Translations under genes and position numbers: made by a program
Shown: one piece after another, positions 1 to 4,592 of the stretch
How the letters are laid out: each line of letters starts with the position of its first letter
Numbering within the stretch: position 1 is the first letter of the stretch
The notes under the pieces: model-generated
Database searches by the model: none
What the model was told of the DNA's origin: nothing
What the model saw: only the letters and a program-made list of their open reading frames with translations
Source: Dehalococcoidales bacterium
GTDB lineage: Bacteria > Chloroflexota > Dehalococcoidia > Dehalococcoidales > CSSed11-197
Reading direction: 5' to 3'
Assembly: GCA_028705415.1 (NCBI GenBank)
Contig: JAQWDO010000047.1
Location: 1-6,791 of the forward strand
Length of the DNA: 6,791 nucleotides

Positions 1-46
1 ACCTGAGCACAAAGCTGTTCAGAAAATAGAAAATTCGAGGTGAAGT

Positions 47-394
47 ATGTACATCACTTCTTTGGAAAATGCTCCGAAAACCAAAATGGAGATGGAAGGG
101 GCTTATAAGGTATTTAAACAGATTCCCCTGTCGGCCAAACACGGAGCGCCGACCTATTCTTTCCGTGTATTTACCATAGAACCCGGCGGCCATACTCCTC
201 TTCACAGCCACGATAACGAACACATGAACTACATTATCGGAGGCTCTGGCCACCTGGTGGTCCAGGGTAAACACTACAGCGTAAAGAAAGGCGATTTTGC
301 CCTGGTGCTACCGGGAGAGGAACACCAATACCGCAATTCCTCAGCTGATGAGCCAATGGTTATGATCTGCGCAGTCCCTAAAGAATACGAATAA
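47..394 (+). CDS. small single-domain cupin protein
   Basis: The 115-aa protein is a single cupin beta-barrel, the usual size for a stand-alone small cupin. Cupin motif 1 lies at residues 48-66 (GHTPLHSHDNEHMNYIIGG). H53 and H55 are the expected metal ligands, but the position normally holding the glutamate ligand is M60, with E58 and H59 just before it. Cupin motif 2 is at residues 82-97 (GDFALVLPGEEHQYRN), with ligand H93 and the closing N97. The protein should therefore bind a divalent metal, perhaps with altered coordination. No signal peptide or membrane segment is seen, so it is probably cytosolic. The start is supported by GAGGTG at 37-42, four bases before the ATG. Substrate and reaction cannot be told from sequence: such cupins can be isomerases, dioxygenases or ligand sensors. 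Too little upstream sequence is present to place it in an operon. Confidence 0.9.
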   Translation: MYITSLENAPKTKMEMEGAYKVFKQIPLSAKHGAPTYSFRVFTIEPGGHTPLHSHDNEHMNYIIGGSGHLVVQGKHYSVKKGDFALVLPGEEHQYRNSSADEPMVMICAVPKEYE

Positions 395-498
395 GCCAAG
401 ATTTTTATCACCCAAAGGCAAGGTTAAACAGGGCACAGGGCTTGTAACCGGGAGTATAATTACTATACCTGCTCTGAAACATTAGGGAGGATCATATT

Positions 499-588
499 AT
501 GGCAACGCATGATGGCGAAGCTCAGTGCTGCCCTGAATGTGCCAAGAAGTACGGCCATAATTATACAGTGGTATTTGCCCAGGTATAG
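499..588 (+). CDS. 29-aa Cys-rich micro-protein
   Basis: A short ORF that begins with ATG eight bases after a strong AGGGAGG ribosome binding site (484-490) and ends in TAG. The peptide begins MATHDGEAQCCPECAKKYG and carries a CCPEC knot (C10, C11, C14) suited to metal binding or a rubredoxin-knuckle-like turn. It then has a short hydrophobic end (TVVFAQV). It is too short for family assignment and I do not recognise it. A second micro-ORF with its own RBS starts 27 bases later, suggesting a two-peptide transcript. A TATAAT hexamer at 455-460 could be the -10 element, but no good -35 is visible at the right distance. The strong RBS and sensible composition favour a real gene; lack of comparative data keeps confidence moderate. 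Confidence 0.5.
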   Translation: MATHDGEAQCCPECAKKYGHNYTVVFAQV

Positions 589-615
589 TCGAGTTCTAAC
601 AAACAGGAGACTGAG

Positions 616-690
616 ATGACGGCAACCCAAAACGCTCTGGTAATAATGGTTCTTTCTTGGTTGCTGGGCTATTTTGGAGCAGGCCGATAA
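616..690 (+). CDS. 24-aa single-helix membrane micro-protein
   Basis: A short ORF with CAGGAGA (604-610) five bases before the ATG, ending in TAA. After a polar start (MTATQN) residues 7-20 form one hydrophobic helix (ALVIMVLSWLLGYF), followed by GAGR. This is the layout of a tiny single-pass membrane protein. The ending LLGYFGAGR recalls the start of TM2-type domains (LLxxFLGxFGAHRFY), so it could instead be a decayed TM2 fragment. No continuation of that domain was found in the in-frame translation after the stop. It follows the 29-aa ORF on the same strand with a 27-base gap and precedes the DUF5661 gene by 90 bases. Function unknown. Confidence 0.45.
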   Translation: MTATQNALVIMVLSWLLGYFGAGR

Positions 691-726
691 AGCTACCGGC
701 GAAACATCCACCAAAAACCAGTAGCC

Positions 727-755
727 TTAAACGGATACTTGAACAGTAATATGAT
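727..755 (+). promoter_or_regulatory. possible sigma-A promoter of the DUF5661 gene
   Basis: TTAAAC (727-732), a 17-bp spacer and TATGAT (750-755, five of six consensus bases) sit just upstream of the RBS at 764-771. The -35 matches at only three of six positions, so the call is tentative. The start of transcription would fall almost on the RBS, giving a very short leader. Confidence 0.3.
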
Positions 756-780
756 AATAACATGGGAGGGGATGTAAAAA

Positions 781-1299
781 ATGGCACAATCAGACAAGAA
801 GCAGGTTGTTGAAAGCTTTACCGAAATATTCACGTCTTTCGGCCAGGCTATCAGTGAAATCTTTAACGACCCGACATTAAAGGAAAGGGCCAGAGAGTTT
901 ACAGAAAGTGCATCTGCCTCAGCCAAGACAATGGCTAACAGGTTCAGAGATGAAGAGGTAAAAGCCAAGTTCAGAGATGTAGGCAAGGCAGCGCAGGTTT
1001 TCGGCAAGAGTGTGGCTGACTCCTTCAAGGATGAAAAGGAAGGAAAGAAACACTTTACCGCCGAAGAAGCAGAGACAATCGGAGAGAAGCTGGGGATAGA
1101 CTGGAGTGAGTTCGATGTTGAGCAGTTCCGCATGGGGCTTGATGTCGAGCTGGAACACGGGCTGGTCAGCCCCCACACAAATATTACCAATGACGACCCA
1201 GTCCTGACCGGAAAAATTGCATTAGCCCACCTCAACGAATTCCCGGACTACTATACACGCTTGTATAAAATGGAACAGGAAGCCGAAGAAGGGCGTTAA
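781..1299 (+). CDS. DUF5661 family protein with helical N-terminal extension
   Basis: The 172-aa protein has two parts. Residues 1-90 are charged, Cys-free and strongly helical (ESFTEIFTSFGQAISEIF, SASASAKTMANRF, VGKAAQVFGKSVADSF). They resemble the amphipathic repeats of stress- or membrane-associated helical proteins. Residues 91-169 match, from memory, the DUF5661 family: HFTAEEAETIGEKLGIDWS, FDVEQFRMGLDVELEHG, TNITNDDPVLTGKIALAHL and NEFPDYYTRLYKME. The domain's function is unknown. GGGAGGGG at 764-771, nine bases before the ATG, fixes the start. No signal peptide or membrane helix is present. The gene ends 17 bp from the convergent minus-strand gene, with no visible terminator in between, so transcripts may overlap at their 3' ends. 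Confidence 0.85.
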   Translation: MAQSDKKQVVESFTEIFTSFGQAISEIFNDPTLKERAREFTESASASAKTMANRFRDEEVKAKFRDVGKAAQVFGKSVADSFKDEKEGKKHFTAEEAETIGEKLGIDWSEFDVEQFRMGLDVELEHGLVSPHTNITNDDPVLTGKIALAHLNEFPDYYTRLYKMEQEAEEGR

Positions 1300-1316
1300 C
1301 CGGATCTGTGCCTGGC

Positions 1317-1577
1317 CTAAGTTCTATTCTGACTTTTGTATAGCTCGTTTACGAACCGGCAGCCGTTATTATCCGGTGGATCGTAAAAGCACATTTTTTC
1401 AGGGTTATCCCTGGAATACTTCAAGCAGCCCCAGCATTGGCTGAACAGCCTGACTTTGTGCTTTTCCGTATATGCCTGGCACAGCTTGTGTGCCTGTTCG
1501 AGGGAGAGAGAAATATGGCCTTCCAATTCTGTTCCTCCCCAATAAAAATACTGTGGCGGATTGCCTTTACCCGCCAC
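1317..1577 (-). CDS. conserved-looking 86-aa protein with four-cysteine motif
   Basis: The protein has no signal peptide or membrane helix and is probably cytosolic. Its C-terminal half carries C48-x2-C51-x11-C63-x9-C73 (QCWGCLKYS, MCFYDPPDNNGCRFVN), a pattern fit for binding zinc or an Fe-S cluster. C33 stands alone. The start is a GTG at 1577; an in-frame TAG lies nine codons upstream (1605-1607) and no ATG is available. The RBS is weak (GGA about 11 bases upstream). The start lies 27 bases after the stop of the 51-aa secreted peptide on the same strand, so the two probably share a transcript and translation may depend on the upstream gene. Family not identified; the spacing of Cys and aromatic residues argues for a real protein rather than chance. 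Confidence 0.7.
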   Translation of the reverse strand: MAGKGNPPQYFYWGGTELEGHISLSLEQAHKLCQAYTEKHKVRLFSQCWGCLKYSRDNPEKMCFYDPPDNNGCRFVNELYKSQNRT

Positions 1578-1604
1578 AAATAAATGTTCCAGTATTACAA
1601 CACG

Positions 1605-1760
1605 CTAAGGCTGGAACGGAGGTGGGTCCTGAACCTGGACCTGGTTTACCTCCCCCTGACCGTTCTCCCCTCTTACTTTATCACCGCCTGCGAAAACGGT
1701 TGAAGTCGCTGAAAGGCAAAGAACTGCCACCACAAAGATGGTTATAATAAATCTTCTCAT
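1605..1760 (-). CDS. 51-aa secreted peptide precursor
   Basis: This short gene starts at an ATG with a perfect AAGGAGG (1767-1773) six bases upstream and ends with TAG at 1607-1605. The product has a textbook signal peptide: MRRF at the N-terminus, hydrophobic core IITIFVVAVLCLSA, then a likely signal peptidase I site after TVFA (residues 21-24). The remaining mature peptide of about 27 residues is hydrophilic: it begins GGDKVRGENGQGEVNQ and ends VQVQDPPPFQP. It is Gln/Asn/Gly-rich with a proline-rich C-terminus and no cysteine. If C15 lies within the signal peptide as predicted, it is not a lipobox. The gene has its own strong promoter and precedes the 86-aa four-Cys protein. The role could be an exported signal, an envelope component or an antimicrobial peptide; sequence alone does not decide. 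Confidence 0.8.
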   Translation of the reverse strand: MRRFIITIFVVAVLCLSATSTVFAGGDKVRGENGQGEVNQVQVQDPPPFQP

Positions 1761-1783
1761 TTCATTCCTCCTTGATAAAAACG

Positions 1784-1812
1784 ATTATATTCTGTCTTAA
1801 AATTAATAGCAA
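1784..1812 (-). promoter_or_regulatory. sigma-A promoter of the secreted-peptide unit
   Basis: Read on the minus strand: TTGCTA (1812-1807), a 17-bp spacer, then a perfect TATAAT (1789-1784). Transcription would start near 1777, only a few bases before AAGGAGG at 1773-1767, giving a very short leader. This is the best promoter for the 51-aa and 86-aa genes. Confidence 0.7.
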
Positions 1813-1869
1813 TAGTACTATCCGGCTATTATGAAGGTGCCAAAAAGCATAAGATATTGGTGAACGAAT

Positions 1870-1900
1870 TTGTTACGGACCCCTTGCCAAGGGATATATA
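1870..1900 (+). promoter_or_regulatory. possible MerR-type promoter with dyad in the spacer
   Basis: TTGTTA (1870-1875) and TATATA (1895-1900) are 19 bp apart, longer than the usual 17. Between them lies the perfect inverted repeat CCCTTG-C-CAAGGG (1881-1893). A dyad in a 19-20 bp spacer is the known layout of promoters activated by MerR-family regulators. An overlapping TATAAT at 1897-1902 is an alternative -10, with a 21-bp spacer. No MerR gene lies in the window. It would drive the methyltransferase gene. Confidence 0.4.
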
Positions 1901-1922
1901 ATATTCTCTGACTTTAACTTGA

Positions 1923-1936
1923 GGTTGTATACAACC
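1923..1936 (+). promoter_or_regulatory. perfect 14-bp palindrome at the methyltransferase start codon
   Basis: GGTTGTATACAACC is a perfect palindrome one base before the ATG at 1938. The only RBS-like bases, GAGG at 1921-1924, overlap its left arm. It could be an operator; the TTGTATACAA core resembles sites of some GntR-type repressors. It could also act in the mRNA as a 5-bp hairpin with a TATA loop between RBS and start codon. Confidence 0.5.
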
Positions 1937-1937
1937 A

Positions 1938-2558
1938 ATGTATTGGCCGAGTTACGAAAACACAATTGACCCGGTACTGAAAAACATCAGGCAGGCAATG
2001 CCGGAATTTGCTGGCATGAAGCCTGGTGATCAAGTACTGGACGTTTGCTGTGGAACAGGCGCGCAGGTTATCGAATACGCCCGTTACGGCATTATGGCAA
2101 CCGGAATAGATACCGGAGAAACAATGATAAAATCTGGCATTAAAAACAAAACCAGAATGAATTTAATAAACATAAATTTTATTCTGGCAGATGCCACTGC
2201 TTTACCTTTCGGCGACGGGATGTTTGATTATGTGTCCGTATCTTTTGGAATACACGACAAAGATCAGATCACAAGAAATAAAATTGTCTCCGAGATGAAA
2301 AGAGTAGTAAAACCGGAAGGGTTTCTGGTTTTTATTGATTACCAGGTGCCGCTCCCAAATAATATACCGGCTCTGCTTGCCAGGATCATAGAACGTATTG
2401 CCGGGGGTGATCATTACCGGGGTTTTAAAGACTTTCTACACACTGGAGGCTTAAGCAAAATACTCGAGGACCATGATTTAAAGGAATTAAAGACAGAGTA
2501 TTTTAAAAGTGGTGTAGTGGTAGCTGCCAAAGCGCGCCTTAATCTCAAACAGGAATAG
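1938..2558 (+). CDS. class I SAM-dependent methyltransferase, UbiE/MenG-like
   Basis: The 206-aa protein has the Rossmann-fold methyltransferase motifs in order. Motif I is VLDVCCGTGAQ (33-43), the SAM glycine loop. The acidic residue that binds the ribose is in GID (56-58), the post-II loop is ADATALPF (84-91), and VKPEGFLVFID (124-134) matches the strand after the RVVKPEG turn of UbiE-like enzymes. It transfers a methyl group from SAM, most likely to a small molecule. C37 and C38 within motif I are unusual, but the separate conserved cysteines of ArsM-type arsenite methyltransferases are missing, so that function is unlikely. The gene appears monocistronic. The ATG has only a weak, distant RBS (GAGG, 13 bases away) overlapping a palindrome, hinting at controlled translation or transcription. 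An internal ATG at codon 21 is less likely because the first residues look like part of the fold. Confidence 0.88.
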   Translation: MYWPSYENTIDPVLKNIRQAMPEFAGMKPGDQVLDVCCGTGAQVIEYARYGIMATGIDTGETMIKSGIKNKTRMNLININFILADATALPFGDGMFDYVSVSFGIHDKDQITRNKIVSEMKRVVKPEGFLVFIDYQVPLPNNIPALLARIIERIAGGDHYRGFKDFLHTGGLSKILEDHDLKELKTEYFKSGVVVAAKARLNLKQE

Positions 2559-2603
2559 ACGTGTATATAAATGGGTTAAACCAGAAGACCTGCTAAAGCC
2601 AGG

Positions 2604-2634
2604 GCTGGCAATCAATCTATGGTTGATTACCAGC
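2604..2634 (+). terminator. stem-loop after the methyltransferase gene, possible terminator
   Basis: GCTGGCAATCAA (2604-2615) pairs with TTGATTACCAGC (2623-2634) with one C-A mismatch around a 7-base loop. No proper T-run follows (CTAAATTTAATAAC), so it may be a weak terminator, an RNA-stabilising 3' hairpin or a protein site. The position 46 bases after the stop codon fits a 3' end. Confidence 0.4.
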
Positions 2635-2697
2635 TAAATTTAATAACAGAAAACAAACTTTTCGGTGCTTTCACTATAAACAAAAAAGCCAGGCGTA

Positions 2698-2726
2698 TTG
2701 ACACCAGTTGTATGTCCGAGTAAGAT
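2698..2726 (+). promoter_or_regulatory. sigma-A promoter of the toxin-antitoxin operon
   Basis: A perfect TTGACA (2698-2703), a 17-bp spacer and TAAGAT (2721-2726, four of six) lie 22 bases before the antitoxin start codon. The RBS AGGAG at 2738-2742 is six bases before the ATG. The 9-mer ATGTCCGAG (2712-2720), overlapping the spacer's end, is repeated exactly as the first nine bases of the antitoxin gene (2749-2757). Confidence 0.65.
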
Positions 2727-2748
2727 AGTAGGAAAGTAGGAGAACGCA

Positions 2749-3066
2749 ATGTCCGAGCTAATACAGATGCGCAAGAAAGCACAGCTAACCTTGCCTCTTT
2801 CGATAAGAAAAGAGCTTAATATTGAAGAGGGCGATTATATGGATGTACAGGTAAAAAATGGAGAGATTGTGCTCAAGGTCAAGAAGCTTGTTGATAAAGA
2901 CCAAGCCTGGTTCTGGACCAAACGTTGGCAGCAAGGGGAAAAAGAAGCAGAGGCAGACATTATTGCCGGGCGCGTGCACAGCTTTTCTGATGCCCAATCG
3001 GCTTTATCCCATCTTCGTGGCCAATCTGCCAAAGCGCAAAATAAGAGTGTTAAGAAAACTCGATAA
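2749..3066 (+). CDS. AbrB/MazE-type (SpoVT-AbrB fold) antitoxin
   Basis: The 105-aa protein starts with a swapped-hairpin AbrB DNA-binding domain (about residues 3-47). It contains KKAQLTLPLSIRKELNIEEGDYMDVQVKNGEIVLK, the usual LPxxIRKxLxIxxGDxxxV signature. The C-terminal half (50-95; DQAWFWTKRWQQGEKEAEADIIAG, then VHSFSDAQSALSHL) is acidic and helical, as expected for a toxin-binding region. The last residues are basic. The stop codon overlaps the toxin start by one base (TAATG at 3064-3068), the classic coupled antitoxin-first arrangement. It should neutralise the RelE-like toxin and repress its own promoter at 2698-2726; no clear operator palindrome was found there. No membrane or signal sequence. 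Confidence 0.88.
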   Translation: MSELIQMRKKAQLTLPLSIRKELNIEEGDYMDVQVKNGEIVLKVKKLVDKDQAWFWTKRWQQGEKEAEADIIAGRVHSFSDAQSALSHLRGQSAKAQNKSVKKTR

Positions 3067-3326
3067 TGCCAGTCGACCTTACCGAGCGGTTTGCGAAACA
3101 ATACGCCCGGCTTCCCAGGGCAATACAACAAAAGGTTGATAAAGCGCTCACCCTTCTTGATTCCGACTTCAGGCACCCGGGTCTGAGAAGCCATCCAGTG
3201 GAAAGCGCCCCGGGAATTATCGAGGCTTATGTTGATCATAAATACCGCATGACATTCGAGCGCCATGGTGATAGATTGATAATGCGCAACGTCGACAATC
3301 ACGACGAATGTCTGAAGCAACCTTAA
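3066..3326 (+). CDS. RelE/ParE-superfamily toxin
   Basis: The 86-aa basic protein has the RelE/ParE fold order. An N-terminal helical hairpin (FAKQYARLPRAIQQKVDKALTLL, shown in part) is followed by a four-strand sheet containing HPVESAPGIIEAYVD, KYRMTFERHGD and LIMRNVDNHDE. R61 in the KYRMTF strand and H79 in NHDE are the likely catalytic or conserved residues. The C-terminal tyrosine seen in E. coli RelE (HDEVY-like end) is replaced: here the end is HDECLKQP. Family members cleave ribosome-bound mRNA or, for ParE, poison gyrase; the HDE ending favours a RelE/YafQ-like RNase. Its ATG shares the A of the antitoxin TAA, so translation is coupled. The toxin ends the operon, and only a weak A/T-rich hairpin follows. 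Confidence 0.87.
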   Translation: MPVDLTERFAKQYARLPRAIQQKVDKALTLLDSDFRHPGLRSHPVESAPGIIEAYVDHKYRMTFERHGDRLIMRNVDNHDECLKQP

Positions 3327-3342
3327 GAAACATAACAACAGC

Positions 3343-3364
3343 AAGAAACCAACCATTGTTTCTT
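3343..3364 (+). repeat. A/T-rich inverted repeat after the toxin gene
   Basis: AAGAAAC (3343-3349) and GTTTCTT (3358-3364) form a 7-bp stem with an 8-base loop. A further direct copy of AAGAAAC lies at 3325-3331. There is no T-run, so it is a poor terminator. The rest of 3365-3479 shows no gene or clear signal, apart from a small hairpin AGGAAA-TTC-TTTCCT at 3416-3430. Confidence 0.3.
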
Positions 3365-3479
3365 ATGACTTCTATGAGCGCTGCCCCCATTCACCTTTTT
3401 ATTTGACCAGATGCAAGGAAATTCTTTCCTCTGAGAAAGCCGGTAGAAGCGAGGAGCCAGTTTCGGAAGCATTTCATTA

Positions 3480-3508
3480 TGGACACCGCAGTCAGATAGT
3501 GCTATAAT
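3480..3508 (+). promoter_or_regulatory. sigma-A promoter of the DUF2703 gene
   Basis: TGGACA (3480-3485, five of six), a 17-bp spacer and a perfect TATAAT (3503-3508). Transcription should begin near 3514-3516, inside the 16-bp palindrome described separately. The leader to the ATG at 3580 is about 65 bases. Confidence 0.7.
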
Positions 3509-3509
3509 C

Positions 3510-3525
3510 CTATATGCGCATATAG
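3510..3525 (+). promoter_or_regulatory. 16-bp perfect palindrome, probable ArsR/SmtB-type operator
   Basis: CTATATGCGCATATAG is a perfect palindrome starting one base after the -10 box and covering the expected transcription start, a repressor position. ATAT-n-GC-n-ATAT-like dyads are typical of ArsR/SmtB metal-sensing repressors, and the gene controlled is cysteine-rich. No arsR gene is in the window, so the regulator must act in trans. Operator type is inferred; the palindrome is directly visible. Confidence 0.6.
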
Positions 3526-3579
3526 TGTTAAAGCTGTTTAAAGCCAGACATCAGGATCCGGCAAAAGGAGACAATAGCC

Positions 3580-4116
3580 ATGGATAACAAAAGAATAAAA
3601 ATTGAATACCTGTTCCTGGATTTAAATACGTGCAGTCCTTGCCGGGCAACAGAAGCTGCTCTTGACGAGGCGGTATCAGCAATTGCTCCTGTATTGGAAG
3701 AATGCGGTTACAAGATAACAACATGTAAAATACAGGTTCTGAATGAGGACCATGCCAGGTTATTAAGGTTTACCAGTTCCCCGTCTATCCGGATAAATGG
3801 CCTGGATATCCAGCCCGAAATAAGAGAGAAATTGTGCCCAAGCTGTTCTGAAATCAGCGGCAACAACGCAATTGACTGCCGTGTTTGGGTATACAACGGG
3901 GAAGAATACTGGTCTCCACCCAAAGCCATGATAATAGATGCCATTTTAAGAGCAGCCTACTCAGGTTCAGAGCAAGACGCAAATACTCCGCCTTTCACCG
4001 ATGTGCCAGATAACATCAAGCTGTTTTTTGCCGGAAAAGAAGCAGGCGGGCACAACTCCTGCTGTGGTCCTTCCGGTTCAACCGGTTGCTGCCCGCCAAA
4101 CAGTTGCTGTTCTTAA
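3580..4116 (+). CDS. DUF2703 family thioredoxin-like protein with CC-rich tail
   Basis: The 178-aa protein has 13 cysteines. Residues 7-125 look like a thioredoxin-type fold of the DUF2703 family: strand IEYLFLD, then CSPC (C18, C21) at the head of a helix, and SSPSIRING (66-74) containing the probable cis-proline P68. CPSC (C86, C89) and C100 follow. Residues 155-178 form a flexible tail with three CC pairs (C161/162, C170/171, C176/177), suited to binding soft metals or As(III). No signal peptide is present. The start is set by AAAAGGAG (3563-3570), nine bases before the ATG. The gene is monocistronic, with its own promoter, palindromic operator and terminator. DUF2703 genes are, to my knowledge, often near arsenic-resistance genes; a metal- or arsenic-responsive thiol role is therefore likely but inferred. 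The enzymatic reaction is unknown. Confidence 0.82.
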   Translation: MDNKRIKIEYLFLDLNTCSPCRATEAALDEAVSAIAPVLEECGYKITTCKIQVLNEDHARLLRFTSSPSIRINGLDIQPEIREKLCPSCSEISGNNAIDCRVWVYNGEEYWSPPKAMIIDAILRAAYSGSEQDANTPPFTDVPDNIKLFFAGKEAGGHNSCCGPSGSTGCCPPNSCCS

Positions 4117-4127
4117 AGAAAATCAAC

Positions 4128-4151
4128 AAAAAAAGCCGCGGCGGGGCTTTT
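4128..4151 (-). terminator. bidirectional Rho-independent terminator
   Basis: Between the convergent DUF2703 and DUF2780 genes, AAAAGCC (4131-4137) pairs with GGCTTTT (4145-4151) around a 7-base GC-rich loop. Read on the minus strand, the stem is followed by seven T's (4134-4128), a good terminator for the minus-strand genes. Read on the plus strand it ends in only TTTT but lies 14 bases after the DUF2703 stop, so it probably serves both. Confidence 0.7.
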
Positions 4152-4205
4152 GCCGCTTCCTCAATAAGCGTCAAAGATAACTAATAACGGGCTTGTAACT
4201 TGCTT

Positions 4206-4592
4206 TTATTTTAATACTTTTTCCAAAATACCTTTGGGAGCGTCTCCGCCCTTGCCCTTAACAAAAGAGAGTATCACAGGAACAAACTTGCTGATCATGC
4301 TTCCATCCATGCCCAGCTTTGAAAACCCACCAGCAAGGCCAGCTAAAGCACCCAATCCACCAGCCTTGCCACCAAACCCGGAGGCAAGACCACCAAGTGC
4401 GCCAAGTGCACCCCCTTTACTGGCTGGAGCGGCTTCCATCATGGTATCAATGCCCGGTACTGCTGATGACACTTTGGAAAAATCATCCGAACCAAGCTTG
4501 TCTTTCGCCAGGTTAAAAATCAGCCCGGCTCCACCCTTGGCCTGAGTTTCGCTCACCCCCAAATTTTTGGTTAGTTCCTCAATCAGTTCCAT
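4206..4592 (-). CDS. DUF2780 family protein, Gly/Ala/Leu-rich
   Basis: The 128-aa protein begins MELIEELTKNLGVSETQAKGG and matches from memory the DUF2780 (VcgC/VcgE) family: an N-terminal helical region with LGVSxxQAxGG (11-21), LIFNLAKDKLGSDDFSKVSSAVPG (24-47, shown in part here), then MMEAAPASKG. Residues 60-95 are a low-complexity G-A-L repeat (GALGALGGLASGFGGKAGGL and similar), followed by SMISKFVPVILSFVKGKGGDA and a short C-terminal helix. No cleavable signal peptide or catalytic motif is seen. The ATG at 4592 is chosen because GGGAGGAGGT (4607-4598) is five bases upstream; the longer open frame to 4796 has no RBS and looks non-coding. A minus-strand TATAAT lies at 4649-4644, but without a convincing -35. 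It is the last gene before the terminator at 4128-4151. Function unknown. Confidence 0.82.
   Translation of the reverse strand: MELIEELTKNLGVSETQAKGGAGLIFNLAKDKLGSDDFSKVSSAVPGIDTMMEAAPASKGGALGALGGLASGFGGKAGGLGALAGLAGGFSKLGMDGSMISKFVPVILSFVKGKGGDAPKGILEKVLK

Noticed and set aside
438..448. GGGCTTGTAAC repeated at 4189-4199
   Set aside because: An 11-mer shared once across 6.8 kb is within chance expectation, and the surroundings of the two copies are not alike.
454..468. Imperfect palindrome GTATAATTACTATAC considered as operator
   Set aside because: Only short arms in A/T-rich DNA and no complete promoter around it; not enough to call a site.
693..1235. 180-codon minus-strand ORF opposite the DUF5661 gene
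   Set aside because: Ser/Leu/Phe-rich antisense shadow of a clear family match; no RBS or domain.
1472..1747. 91-codon plus-strand ORF opposite the secreted-peptide unit
   Set aside because: It is the complement of two well-supported minus-strand genes and has low-complexity Pro-rich composition and no RBS.
2835..3356. 173-codon minus-strand ORF across the toxin-antitoxin pair
   Set aside because: Antisense shadow; the plus-strand pair has RBS, coupling and family motifs.
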